64,000 bases of DNA from Aldersonia sp. NBC_00410 (lineage in GTDB: Bacteria; Actinomycetota; Actinomycetes; Mycobacteriales; Mycobacteriaceae). Location of the stretch: assembly GCF_026342035.1 (NCBI RefSeq), contig NZ_JAPENM010000009.1, forward strand, positions 124,001-188,000. Reading direction: 5' to 3'. The position numbers were made by a program, and so were the translations under genes. Numbering within the stretch: position 1 is the stretch's first letter; each line of letters starts with the position of its first letter. The notes below the pieces were generated by a model. That model saw nothing but the letters and a program-made list of their open reading frames with translations, did no database searches and was not told the DNA's origin. Below are positions 8,822 through 17,245 of this stretch, in pieces.

Positions 8822-10225
8822 CTAGTCCCCCTTCTCGGTGACGGTCACCGAGCCGCCGGCCAGCGCCGACTGCAGCAGTATCAACTGCGTCGCATTCGGC
8901 TTTGCGCCGACCACTGCCTCGACGGCGGCGGGTCCGCGCAGCGCGGCAGGATGCACCTGCGTCGGCTGTTGGGGCGCGGGCGGCGGGAGGCCGGGCAACT
9001 GAGGCAGCCCGGGTAGCTGCAGGCCGGGCACGCTCGGCAGCTGCGGCACCGCCACCGGCGCCGGCGCCGGCCCCGCCGAGTCGACCCGGCGCGGCAGCAG
9101 CTGCGGCGGATACTGTTGCTGCGGCGCGGTCGTCGGCACACTCGGTCCGCCGCAGCGTGGCCCGGCGAGCTCGCCGTAGTGCGGGCAGTCCTTGGCGGTG
9201 TACTGCTGGAACGGCGTCAACGACACATCCATCGACCAGACCATCTGCTTGCTGGGTCCCCACCGGAAAGTTTCGCCGAGGCTGCGCAACGCCCTGTTGA
9301 AGTTGGCTGCGCTATAGGGCAACGCCTCGGGGTCGTCGGCGAACGAGCCGAATACCTGGTCGACACCGACCACGAGTTCCTTGCCTGCATCGGGGTTGCG
9401 CGCGAACAGGTTGTTGACGGTGTCGACCGTGCCACCTGCGGTGGCGAGCAACGCGACGAGGTTGTCGCGACGGGCCACGATCGTGGAGGCGCTGTGTACG
9501 GACTCGCCGAGCGCGTCGATCAACTCGGGCGCGGAGGCGTTCAATCCCGCTGTTGCGGAGCCGAAGTCGCCGAGCAACTTGCCGAGATCCGGGATTGCCG
9601 CGTCGACGGAGGTAAGCCAGACGTCGAGACGCTCGATAGTCGAACCCGGAACGCGTGCTGCCGGATCGAGTGCATCTGCCAGCGTCGAAAGGACCCGGCC
9701 GAGCCGCTCCGGCTGCACCCGATTGAGCACGTTGCGCAACGTGGTGAGGGTGGATTGCAACTGCACCGTCGCCTCGCTGGTGTCCTCCGCGATCATCGTG
9801 CCGTCGGTCAGCGCGGGACCAGCGGGACCGGCGGAGCCGGCAGCGTTACCGCCGGCATCGACGAGTTCGACCGCGGTGACGCCGAAGATGTTGCTCGGGA
9901 CGACGCGCGCCTTCACGTCGCTCGGAATCGATTCGGCGAAATGTGTGTCGAGGTCGATGTCGACGTGTTGCACCTCGCCCTTGTCGACGATGTCGACACG
10001 CGACACCGACCCGACGATCAGCCCGCGGTACTTGACGTCCGCCGCGGCGGGCAGCCCATCGCCGGTCGAGGTGAGCATGGCGGTGACTTCCACCTCGTCC
10101 TCGAATGCACCGGTGTAACGCAACGTCAGCAGGTACAGCAGCGACAGCATTACCAGTGCGCTGCAGATTCCGGCAATCGTCAACTGCCTGCCGGACGGCC
10201 CGCGTCCGCTCGGATCCTGAATCAT
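8822..10225 (-). CDS. mceA: Mce family protein A
   Basis: 467 residues, the longest of the six subunits. One membrane anchor (about residues 14-35) precedes the Mce domain (VEVTAMLTSTGDGLPAAADVK, YRGLIVGSVSRV). A long helical domain and a Pro/Gln/Leu-rich tail follow, with repeated LPGLPQLPG-like units at about residues 390-425 before a final conserved segment, ATQLILLQSALAGGSVTVTEKGD. MceA heads the tube subunits and in pathogenic relatives has been linked to host-cell entry. It starts nine bases after yrbEB. Confidence 0.9.
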   Translation of the reverse strand: MIQDPSGRGPSGRQLTIAGICSALVMLSLLYLLTLRYTGAFEDEVEVTAMLTSTGDGLPAAADVKYRGLIVGSVSRVDIVDKGEVQHVDIDLDTHFAESIPSDVKARVVPSNIFGVTAVELVDAGGNAAGSAGPAGPALTDGTMIAEDTSEATVQLQSTLTTLRNVLNRVQPERLGRVLSTLADALDPAARVPGSTIERLDVWLTSVDAAIPDLGKLLGDFGSATAGLNASAPELIDALGESVHSASTIVARRDNLVALLATAGGTVDTVNNLFARNPDAGKELVVGVDQVFGSFADDPEALPYSAANFNRALRSLGETFRWGPSKQMVWSMDVSLTPFQQYTAKDCPHYGELAGPRCGGPSVPTTAPQQQYPPQLLPRRVDSAGPAPAPVAVPQLPSVPGLQLPGLPQLPGLPPPAPQQPTQVHPAALRGPAAVEAVVGAKPNATQLILLQSALAGGSVTVTEKGD

Positions 10226-10234
10226 CGCCGGCCC

Positions 10235-11098
10235 CTATCCGGAGATCGTGATTCCGGGGTCGATGCCCCAGATTGCAAGGGTGAGAAAGAGATTGGCGAA
10301 TACGACGGTAACGATGACCATCTTGAGCGCGCGGCCGGCCGCGACGCCGACCCCCTCCGGACCACCGGTCGCGACATAGCCGTAGTAGCACTGCACGAAC
10401 GTGGCCAGCATTGTGAACACGACGACCTTGATCAACGAGAACCAGATGTCGGTGCCGATCAGGAACTGGTAGAAGTAGTGCGCATACGTTCCCGCGGACG
10501 TGCCACCGAGAAACAGCACGGTGAGTTGTGTCGCGGCGTAGGCCACGGCGAGGCCGAGCACGTACAGCGGCACGATCGCCACCATCGACGCGATCATCCG
10601 GGTGGTCACCAGATACGGCAGCGGACGGATCGCGATCGACTCGAGCGCGTCGATCTCCTCGGAGATGCGCATCGAGCCCAGCTGGGCGGTGAACCGGCAG
10701 CCGGCCTGGAGCGCGAACGCGAGGGTGGCCAGGATCGGCCCGATCTCGCGGGTGGTCGCAAATGCCGAGAGCGCACCCGTCAGCGGGCTCATGGACAGCA
10801 GGTTCAACGCGCTGTAGGACTCCATGCCCACGGTCATGCCGCCGAACGCACACAGCGCGACGATGACGCCGATCGTGCCGCCGCCGACGACGAGCGAGCC
10901 GTTGCCCCAGGTCACGTCGGCCATCAGCCGGGCGACTTCGCGCCGATAGTGCTTGATCGTGAACGGAATTGCGGCGAGCGCCTGCCACAGTACGACGATC
11001 TGATGACCCATCCGCTGCAGCGTGCGATTCGGCGCGAGCGCAACCTCACGCGCGGCCTGCAGCGGCGCCAGGACGGGAGACACATAGGTGCTGGCCAT
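10235..11098 (-). CDS. yrbEB: YrbEB, Mce transporter permease subunit
   Basis: 287 residues with about five or six membrane spans and the MlaE/YrbE signature (GCRFTAQLGSMRISEEIDAL, LESIAIRPLPYLVTTRMIA). With YrbEA it forms the inner-membrane permease that the Mce tube sits on; the MceG/Mkl ATPase is encoded elsewhere, as usual. Its ATG overlaps the yrbEA stop (ATGA). The EExDA-type loop that contacts the ATPase is intact, so the subunit should be functional. Confidence 0.94.
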   Translation of the reverse strand: MASTYVSPVLAPLQAAREVALAPNRTLQRMGHQIVVLWQALAAIPFTIKHYRREVARLMADVTWGNGSLVVGGGTIGVIVALCAFGGMTVGMESYSALNLLSMSPLTGALSAFATTREIGPILATLAFALQAGCRFTAQLGSMRISEEIDALESIAIRPLPYLVTTRMIASMVAIVPLYVLGLAVAYAATQLTVLFLGGTSAGTYAHYFYQFLIGTDIWFSLIKVVVFTMLATFVQCYYGYVATGGPEGVGVAAGRALKMVIVTVVFANLFLTLAIWGIDPGITISG

Positions 11099-11979
11099 CA
11101 GACTGCCTTACTCGGGAAGACCGTGTTGTAGATCTGGGTGACGATGATGTTGGTGGCGAACAGCATCAGCGCGGCGGTAACCACCGCGGAGTTCACCGAA
11201 TTGGCGACACCGGCCGGTCCGCCGCGGGTGTGCAGCCCGGTGTCGCAGGCGATCACGGCCGTGATGACGCCGAAGATCGCTGCCTTGAACTCGGCCACGA
11301 GCAGGTCGTTTGCTACCGCGAATGAGGCGAAGGTGTCGATGAACGAGCCTGGCGTGCCGTCCTGGACGTAGACGTTGAACATGTAGCCGACGAGGAAACC
11401 GACGAACACCACGAACCCGCAGAGCAGGACGCTGACGATGATCGCGGCGAGAATGCGCGGCGCGACCAGGCGACGCATCGGGTCGACCCCCATCACCTTC
11501 ATGGCGTCGATTTCCTCGCGGATGGTGCGCGAGCCGAGGTCGGCGCAGATGGCCGAGCCGACCGCGCCCGCGATCATCAGCGAGGTGACCAGCGGTGCGC
11601 CCTGCCGGATGATGCCGAGTCCGATCACGGCACCGATGAAGGTGGTCGCGCCGACCTGGTTCACCAGCGACCCGACCTGGATCGATACCACCACCCCCAC
11701 CGGGATGGCGACGAGCAGCGTCGGCGCTGCGGCCACGCTCACCATGAAGGCGCACTGCCGAATGAATTCACCGAACGGAAAGCGGCGGGCGACGATGGAA
11801 CGCACCAATTCCCCGACCGCCGTCGCCCCCATCGCGGCCTGTCGGCCGAGTGTCTCGACGGACCGGCGCGGATGACCGCGCCAGTACCCCTTCACCCACT
11901 CGACGGACTCTTCGAACTCGGTCTGATCCGAAGCAGTTTCGGTCGCGACCACGTCGCCCACCCCTTTCCTCACCGGCAC
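11098..11979 (-). CDS. yrbEA: YrbEA, Mce transporter permease subunit
   Basis: First gene of the mce operon: 293 residues with the MlaE/YrbE signature SAICADLGSRTIREEIDAMK, KVMGVDPMRRLVAPRILA, and about five membrane spans after a soluble N-terminus of about 70 residues. The listed start is GTG 11979; in-frame GTGs at 11961 and 11952 are nearer to purine-rich AGGAAAGGGG and could be the true start, shortening the protein by six or nine residues. A palindrome-rich promoter region lies directly upstream. Confidence 0.93.
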   Translation of the reverse strand: MPVRKGVGDVVATETASDQTEFEESVEWVKGYWRGHPRRSVETLGRQAAMGATAVGELVRSIVARRFPFGEFIRQCAFMVSVAAAPTLLVAIPVGVVVSIQVGSLVNQVGATTFIGAVIGLGIIRQGAPLVTSLMIAGAVGSAICADLGSRTIREEIDAMKVMGVDPMRRLVAPRILAAIIVSVLLCGFVVFVGFLVGYMFNVYVQDGTPGSFIDTFASFAVANDLLVAEFKAAIFGVITAVIACDTGLHTRGGPAGVANSVNSAVVTAALMLFATNIIVTQIYNTVFPSKAV

Positions 11980-12014
11980 ATGGCCTCCCCCACAGGGGCC
12001 GGTGCGCAGTGGAG

Positions 12015-12058
12015 TGTGTCACAAACGAGCCGAGTGACACAAGCTGTAAGTTAACAGC
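12015..12058 (-). promoter_or_regulatory. Paired palindromes at the mce operon promoter
   Basis: A perfect 8-bp inverted repeat, TGTGTCAC (12015-12022) and GTGACACA (12034-12041) with an 11-bp spacer, lies 36 bp upstream of yrbEA. Next to it GCTGT-6 bp-ACAGC (12043-12058) surrounds TAACTT (minus strand, 12053-12048), which fits an actinobacterial -10 hexamer. The layout suggests one operator over the -10 and another at or just after the start of transcription. The regulator is unknown; no GntR or TetR gene is adjacent. Confidence 0.55.
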
Positions 12059-12240
12059 CGTTCTCTTGCGCCACTCTGCGGGCCCACCGCACCGCCGGAA
12101 ACCATGCCAGAAATTTCGGCAAGACGCCACAACGCTGTGCGCTGTACAAACACGCGAAACCGGACGACAGGTCGGCGGCAGGAGACAGCGGGTGGGACCT
12201 ACGTCACAGCGAAGCTAAATATGTCCCGATTCGGACGCAG

Positions 12241-12810
12241 TTAGTCCGACGTCCGGGCGTTCTTGCGATCGAGGCCGTGCCGGACGACCCCGTACAGCAC
12301 CCGCCCACCCAGGCCGATGACGAACAGGTTGCACATGATCTGGCCGGTGACAATCGCGCGGGAGAGGTCTGTTGTTGGGGTGATGTCACCGAAGCCGACG
12401 GTTGCGAAGACCGTGACGGTGAAATAGACCGCCGCCGTGCGGGATAGCGGCTCGGAGAACAGATCCGGGTCACCGGCTGCCATCTCGAAGTAGAGAGCCG
12501 AGAAGCCGAGCAGGTAGATCGGCATCGCCGCGGCCAGCGCCTCCAGCCCCTGCAGCACCGGACGGTCCGAATCCAGAATTCGGTTGATCTGCCAATAAAC
12601 GACCAGACCGAAGGCGACCAGGACCACGACCAGCAGGATCCAGTCGCGTCGCTTGTCGTAATCGGTCAACGGCACGACCGAATACATGAGCAGTAGGAGA
12701 CCGGCGGTGAGTGTCGGGCGCAGCAGCGCGCGGCGGATGAGCGCGCGGCGCTGTTTCGGCGTCAACTGGGCATCGGGACCGAACACCACACCACCGCTGT
12801 TGGCGATCAC
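12241..12810 (-). CDS. Two-pore-domain-like K+ channel subunit
   Basis: 189 residues with three or four hydrophobic segments, a pore helix and the K+ selectivity filter TVGFGD at residues 137-142 (context FATVGFGDITPTTD), then a last transmembrane helix (AIVTGQIMCNLFVIGLGGRV). This matches Ion_trans_2 channels. No RCK/TrkA-N gating domain follows, so gating by nucleotide or Ca2+ is not indicated. The GTG start sits six bases after TAGGCT, suggesting a leaderless transcript. It lies between the vWA gene and the mce operon on the same strand but is probably transcribed on its own. Confidence 0.85.
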   Translation of the reverse strand: MIANSGGVVFGPDAQLTPKQRRALIRRALLRPTLTAGLLLLMYSVVPLTDYDKRRDWILLVVVLVAFGLVVYWQINRILDSDRPVLQGLEALAAAMPIYLLGFSALYFEMAAGDPDLFSEPLSRTAAVYFTVTVFATVGFGDITPTTDLSRAIVTGQIMCNLFVIGLGGRVLYGVVRHGLDRKNARTSD

Positions 12811-12816
12811 GGTGCG

Positions 12817-12822
12817 AGCCTA
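12817..12822 (-). promoter_or_regulatory. -10 hexamer, leaderless promoter of the K+ channel gene
   Basis: TAGGCT on the minus strand, six bases before the GTG at 12810, so transcription would start at the initiation codon. Confidence 0.55.
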
Positions 12823-12841
12823 GAGCGCAACCTCCGTTCGG

Positions 12842-14839
12842 TCAGCGCTTCCGTAGCCGCATATAGTCGCCGACCACCGCGGCACCGAGTCCGTCGAGGT
12901 CGGGTGACACGACGCGACCACCCGCCCGGCGTGCCATCCGGTCGACGAACCGCGCCAGGCCCGGGTCCTCGCCCAACTTGAAGAAGGTGACCTGCGACCC
13001 GAGCTTGGTGAGGTTGTCCAGCTCGCGCACCGTCAGGGCGATGGTGCGCATGCTGGTCGGATAGTCGAAGTGCGCGTAGCCCTCCGGCTCGATATGCGCG
13101 GTGGGTTCGCCGTCGGTGACCACCAGCACCACCGGCTGCGCGTTCGGATTGCGCCGCAGATGCCTGCCGGCCAGCATCAGCGCGTGATGCAGGTTGGTGC
13201 CCTGCTCGTACGCGCCGTCCAGGCCGGCCAGTTCGGCCGTGCTGAGCGTGCGGGCATAGCGTCCGAAGCCGATCAGCTGCAGGTGATCACCCCGAAACCG
13301 CGTGGTGACGAGGTGGTTCAGTGCCAGCGCGGTCCGCTTCATCGGTACCCAGCGGCCCTCCATCACCATGGAGAACGACGTATCGACGAGCAGGGCGACC
13401 GCAGCCTGCGAACGCTGCTCGGTCTCGGTGACCTCGACGTCAACCACCTTCAGCCGCACCGGAGCCCGGTCGAAGCCGCCACCGCGCTCGGCGATCGCGC
13501 GCCTCGACGCCTCCCGCAGCACCGCGTTGGCGACGGTTCGCGTCACGTCCCAGGGCTCGGTGTCACCGAACTCCCACGGTCGGCTCGCACCGGTCGGCTC
13601 GCCGAGTGCACCGGACTTGCGGCTGTCGCGTTGTCCCGCGCGCCCGGACAACTGGTCCGCGACATCGCGCAGCGCCGCCTCGCCCAGCCGGCGCATCGCC
13701 TTCGGCGAGAGCCGCCACTGCCCGTCCGGCCCCTTGTCGAGGAATCCCTCGCGCTGCAATGCCTTCTCCAGCTCGGCAAGGGTCTTCAGATCGGCCACCG
13801 CTTCGTCGCCGAGATGACGGGCCAGCGCGTCGAGGTCGACATCGTCGAGCTGCGCGCCCGCGTACTGCTGGGCGAGCTGATCGCCGAGCTGCTCGAGCTC
13901 GGCAATCTCCTGCAGTGCGGAGGTGCCCTCGCCGAGACCCATCGGGTCGTTGCCGCGGAAACGCTGTGATCCCTCCCAGTCCTCACCGGGCCGGGCGGCG
14001 CGCAGGTTCGCGTCGAGCCGATCGAGCTGGTCCATCAACGACGGACTGCCGAATGCCTGCTGGGCGAGGGCATCGAGCTCGGCCCGCTGCTCGGGGGTCA
14101 GCGAATTCCGCAGTCGCTGTGCCGCGGCCGCACGCTGGGCGAGCGCGTCGATCAGCTCCTCGACGCTCTGGGGGTTCTCCGGGAAGTACTCGCCGTGGCG
14201 GTCCATGAAGTTGTCGAACTTCTCGGCGGTGTCCTCGCCGCGCGCATGCGCGTCGAGCAGATCGTTGAGGTCGTTCAGCATCTCGTTGATGCGTTCGCGG
14301 TCCTCGTCGGTGGCGTTCTCCAGCGCCTGCTTCATGCCGGCGAATCGCTGATCGAGCATCTCCCGGCCGAGCAGATCGCGGATCTTCTCGTAGTTCTCGC
14401 GCGCCGCGGCGCTGCGCCAGTCGTACTCGGACAGTTCCTGCACCGCTTGCGCGGTCGAGGGCGGCAGCTCGGCGAGCTGCATCTCGGCGAACCGCGCCTC
14501 GTCATCGAGGGCGCGGGCCAGCGCCTTGCGCTCCTCGAGCACCGCGGCGTCGAGCAGCTTGCGCACCTCCTGCAAGGTGCCGTCCAAGTTGCTGTGCTGC
14601 AACAACTCCCGGCGCCGGTTGTGCGCCTGCTGCGCGAGCCGGTCGAGCCCGTTCATCCGGTCCGTGCCGCGGCGCAACAGTTCCTGCAGCGCCCGCCTCG
14701 GCGAGGCGCCCGCCATCACGTCCTCGCCGATCGCGTCCAGGGCTTCGCGCAGATCGACCGGGGGCGCAAGCGGATCGCTGCCGTCGTAGGAGACGTAGCG
14801 GCTCGCGTGCCCGCCGCGGCGGGCCGGATCGACGGTCAT
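12842..14839 (-). CDS. von Willebrand A-domain protein, partner of MoxR-type ATPase (Rv0959-like)
   Basis: 665 residues. The first 430 or so are charged and strongly helical, rich in Glu/Arg/Leu, consistent with coiled coils. The C-terminal 200 residues form a vWA domain with an intact MIDAS motif, DTSFS, near residue 485 and the later VVTDGEP loop. It matches M. tuberculosis Rv0959 in length and position. Such proteins pair with MoxR AAA+ ATPases as chaperone- or chelatase-like machines; here the ATG overlaps the ATPase stop by one base, supporting a complex. The target is unknown. Confidence 0.88.
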   Translation of the reverse strand: MTVDPARRGGHASRYVSYDGSDPLAPPVDLREALDAIGEDVMAGASPRRALQELLRRGTDRMNGLDRLAQQAHNRRRELLQHSNLDGTLQEVRKLLDAAVLEERKALARALDDEARFAEMQLAELPPSTAQAVQELSEYDWRSAAARENYEKIRDLLGREMLDQRFAGMKQALENATDEDRERINEMLNDLNDLLDAHARGEDTAEKFDNFMDRHGEYFPENPQSVEELIDALAQRAAAAQRLRNSLTPEQRAELDALAQQAFGSPSLMDQLDRLDANLRAARPGEDWEGSQRFRGNDPMGLGEGTSALQEIAELEQLGDQLAQQYAGAQLDDVDLDALARHLGDEAVADLKTLAELEKALQREGFLDKGPDGQWRLSPKAMRRLGEAALRDVADQLSGRAGQRDSRKSGALGEPTGASRPWEFGDTEPWDVTRTVANAVLREASRRAIAERGGGFDRAPVRLKVVDVEVTETEQRSQAAVALLVDTSFSMVMEGRWVPMKRTALALNHLVTTRFRGDHLQLIGFGRYARTLSTAELAGLDGAYEQGTNLHHALMLAGRHLRRNPNAQPVVLVVTDGEPTAHIEPEGYAHFDYPTSMRTIALTVRELDNLTKLGSQVTFFKLGEDPGLARFVDRMARRAGGRVVSPDLDGLGAAVVGDYMRLRKR

Positions 14840-16224
14840 CAGCCGTACACCAGCTGCCCGTCATCGCCGGCAACTTTCGAGATGCGCCGGGCCAGATACA
14901 GCCCCTCCAACGCCATCTCGGCCGCGGCCGCGCGTTCGCCGTCCGTGCCCGCACCCAGTCGCTCCGCGACCTCGTCGAGCGCCGCGAGTTCGGGCAGCTC
15001 GGCGAGCAGCGCCTTGGCCGTGATGCGCTCACCGGTGATCACCGGATCGCCCTGCTCCACCGCCGCGACGAGCGGACCGAAGTCGATGCCGCCCAACCGC
15101 TCCCGCGCAGTGTCTGCGGTGGCCCGGCGCAGCAGATGCTCCAGCACCTCCAGCTCGCGCCCCTCCTCGCCGGACTCGAACTCGATCTTGCCGCGCAGCA
15201 CGTCGATGACCGTGCCCAGATCCACCGGGCGGGCGACGGGTTCGGCCTCGGACAGGATCGCGGCGCGGTGCACCGCCGCGGCCGCGACCGTCTCTGCGGC
15301 GGCCACCGCGAATCGGGCGGAGACACCCGAACGCTGATCCACCGACGTCGATTCGCGCAGCAGCCGGGTGAACCGGGCGAGCACCTCGAGCAGGTAGCCG
15401 GGCACCGCCGCGTCCAGGTGCGCCTCCTGCCGGATGACCGAGATCTCGTGGTCGAGCGCCAGCGGGTAGTGCGTCCGGATCTCGGCGCCGAACCGGTCCT
15501 TGAGCGGGGTGATGATTCGGCCGCGGTTGGTGTAGTCCTCCGGGTTCGCGCTCGCCACGAGCAGCACGTCGAGGTCGAGGCGCAGCGTGTACCCGCGCAC
15601 CTGGATGTCGCGCTCCTCCATGACGTTGAGCAACGACACCTGGATCCGCTCGGCGAGATCGGGCAGCTCGTTGATCGCCACGATGCCGCGGTGCATGCGG
15701 GGCACCAGACCGAAGTGGATGGTCTCGGGGTCGCCGAGGCTGCGCCCCTCGGCCACCTTCACCGGATCCACATCGCCGATCAGGTCCGCGACGCTGGTGT
15801 CCGGGGTGGCGAGCTTTTCCGCGTAACGCTCACTGCGATGACGCCAGGCCACCGGGAGGTCGTCGCCGAGCTCGGCGGCCCGGCGTACCGACGCGGGCGT
15901 GATCGGCTCGTAGGGGTGCTCACCGAGCTCCGAGCCCTCGATCACCGGCGTCCACTCGTCGAGCAGCACGCTCAGCGTGCGCAGCAGCCGGGTCTTGCCC
16001 TGGCCACGCTCGCCGAGTAACACCACATCGTGGCCGGCGATCAACGCCCGCTCGAGCTGCGGAATCACGGTGTCCTCGAAGCCGACGATGCCCTGCCATG
16101 GGTCGCGTCCCTCGCGCAGCGCAGCGAGCAGATTCGCCCGCATCTCCTGTTTGACGGACAGCTGACGATGCCCGCTCGCGCGAAGTTCGCCGACGGTGAC
16201 GGGCCGATCCTGAGTTGCGGTCAC
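14839..16224 (-). CDS. MoxR/Mg-chelatase-type AAA+ ATPase (Rv0958-like)
   Basis: 461 residues. Walker A is GERGQGKT at residues 71-78; the Walker B/helix-2 region is HRGIVAINELPDLAERIQ, and sensor 1 lies in LLVASANPEDYTNRGRII. This order matches the magnesium-chelatase ChlI/MoxR group, and the gene is the positional equivalent of Rv0958. The GTG start lies six bases after TAGTTT, so the message may be leaderless. The protein is coupled to the vWA partner downstream, and a 39-codon ORF lies 49 bp upstream on the same strand. Confidence 0.9.
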   Translation of the reverse strand: MTATQDRPVTVGELRASGHRQLSVKQEMRANLLAALREGRDPWQGIVGFEDTVIPQLERALIAGHDVVLLGERGQGKTRLLRTLSVLLDEWTPVIEGSELGEHPYEPITPASVRRAAELGDDLPVAWRHRSERYAEKLATPDTSVADLIGDVDPVKVAEGRSLGDPETIHFGLVPRMHRGIVAINELPDLAERIQVSLLNVMEERDIQVRGYTLRLDLDVLLVASANPEDYTNRGRIITPLKDRFGAEIRTHYPLALDHEISVIRQEAHLDAAVPGYLLEVLARFTRLLRESTSVDQRSGVSARFAVAAAETVAAAAVHRAAILSEAEPVARPVDLGTVIDVLRGKIEFESGEEGRELEVLEHLLRRATADTARERLGGIDFGPLVAAVEQGDPVITGERITAKALLAELPELAALDEVAERLGAGTDGERAAAAEMALEGLYLARRISKVAGDDGQLVYG

Positions 16225-16230
16225 TACTAC

Positions 16231-16236
16231 AAACTA
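16231..16236 (-). promoter_or_regulatory. -10 hexamer, leaderless promoter of the MoxR-type ATPase
   Basis: TAGTTT on the minus strand with six bases to the GTG at 16224. It lies between the 39-codon ORF and the ATPase gene, giving the ATPase its own promoter. Confidence 0.5.
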
Positions 16237-16272
16237 CGAGCGTTCCGCCGATGCGGCCACTGGGTGGTTCGG

Positions 16273-16392
16273 CTACTGCACAATCGCGACGATGGTGTCG
16301 ACGAAGGCCCAGAAGTACTCCGGTATCCGGACGAACATCTCCCCCGTCAGCCACACCACGCCGCTGAGAAAGTCGAGCGGTGTTTCCTGCAT
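16273..16392 (-). CDS. Possible 39-residue amphipathic microprotein
   Basis: A short ORF translating as MQETPLDFLSGVVWLTGEMF followed by VRIPEYFWAFVDTIVAIVQ. It is rich in aromatic and branched hydrophobic residues with spaced acidic ones, quite unlike the Arg-rich shadow frames nearby. GGAGGAG lies 13 bases upstream of the ATG, which is rather far. Size and composition recall the short helical porins of mycolata (PorA/PorH of corynebacteria), but I can show no specific similarity. No family recognised; it could be a chance ORF. Confidence 0.4.
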   Translation of the reverse strand: MQETPLDFLSGVVWLTGEMFVRIPEYFWAFVDTIVAIVQ

Positions 16393-16472
16393 GGCTCACG
16401 TTGTACTCCTCCGCACTCCAGGTGGGGGCTGTTTCGCACCGAATTCGTCACGACTCGGAGCTGACCGCCGGT

Positions 16473-16478
16473 TACCGT
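16473..16478 (+). promoter_or_regulatory. -10 hexamer, leaderless promoter of the CPBP protease gene
   Basis: TACCGT with six bases to the ATG at 16485. This supports choosing that ATG over upstream in-frame starts. Confidence 0.45.
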
Positions 16479-16484
16479 GCTCAC

Positions 16485-17192
16485 ATGGACGCGGCCAGGT
16501 GGCACCGCTGGGCCGGCCTCGCCGCCGTACTCGGTGCGATTCTCGCGATCAACCTGCTCGCCCACTTCCTCGACGAACCGGCGCAGTCGTTCGTCGTGCC
16601 GGTCGGCGCGCTCGCGTTGGTCGCGGCGGCACGGCTGTGCGGGCTGAGCTGGACCGAACTCGGATTGGGCCGTTCGACGGCAGGCCGCGGGCCGCGCTAT
16701 GCCGCGGCGATCGTGGGCCTTATCGCCGTCGCGGTCGCGGTCGGTGTCGCGTTGCCGCTCACTCGCAGCCTGTTCCGCAACGAGGCCTACGACTCGATCG
16801 GCCCTGCCCTGTTCGCGGCGCTCGTGATCATCCCGCTGGTAACGGCCGTACCGGAGGAACTGATCTTCCGCGGCGTCCTGCTCGGTACCTGGCTGCGCGT
16901 GGCACGCCCGCAGATAGCGATCGCCGGGTCGGCCGTCACGTTCGGGCTATGGCACGTGCTGAGTTCACTCGGCCTGGCCGCAAGCAACGCCGGCATGTCG
17001 GACCGGCTCGGCGGGGACACCGGCGCGCAAGTGCTCGGCGTGCTCGGGGCGGTCGTCGCGACCACCGCGGCGGGCCTGGTGTTCGGCTGGTTGCGCTGGT
17101 ACACCGGCAACCTGCTTGCCGGCGTGGCACTGCACTGGGCGCTCAACGGGTTCGGGGCGATCGGCGCGGCACTGGCCTGGCAGCTGAGCTGA
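16485..17192 (+). CDS. CPBP-family intramembrane metalloprotease (Rce1/Abi-like)
   Basis: 235 residues with seven or eight hydrophobic segments and the three CPBP motifs: EELIFRG (near residue 125), FGLWHVLSS (near 150) and NLLAGVALHWALNG near the C-terminus. The two Glu and the two His of these motifs form the catalytic centre in the family. Members cleave CAAX-type or other membrane substrates, and some serve bacteriocin immunity; no substrate can be named here. The gene is the only plus-strand gene between the ATPase and the HNH gene and ends 53 bp from the convergent HNH stop. Confidence 0.85.
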   Translation: MDAARWHRWAGLAAVLGAILAINLLAHFLDEPAQSFVVPVGALALVAAARLCGLSWTELGLGRSTAGRGPRYAAAIVGLIAVAVAVGVALPLTRSLFRNEAYDSIGPALFAALVIIPLVTAVPEELIFRGVLLGTWLRVARPQIAIAGSAVTFGLWHVLSSLGLAASNAGMSDRLGGDTGAQVLGVLGAVVATTAAGLVFGWLRWYTGNLLAGVALHWALNGFGAIGAALAWQLS

Positions 17193-17245
17193 GCGCGCGA
17201 GATCAGCCGCCAAGCTCGGCGGCTGCATTCCACGAGCGGGAGCGG

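Noticed and set aside
8820-9263. Longer N-terminus of mceB
   Set aside because: The added residues are Arg/Ala-rich, lie wholly inside mceA in another frame and would bury the membrane anchor.
9116-11131. 671-codon plus-strand open frame over mceA, yrbEB and part of yrbEA
   Set aside because: It is antisense to three well-supported genes, its product is Arg/His/Gly-rich without motifs, and it is explained by GC-rich third positions of the real genes.
15920-16399. 159-codon minus-strand frame starting GTG six bases after GGAGGAG
   Set aside because: It overlaps the start of the ATPase gene in another frame and its product is highly Arg-rich with no hydrophobic pattern; the 39-codon ORF in the other frame is a better candidate.
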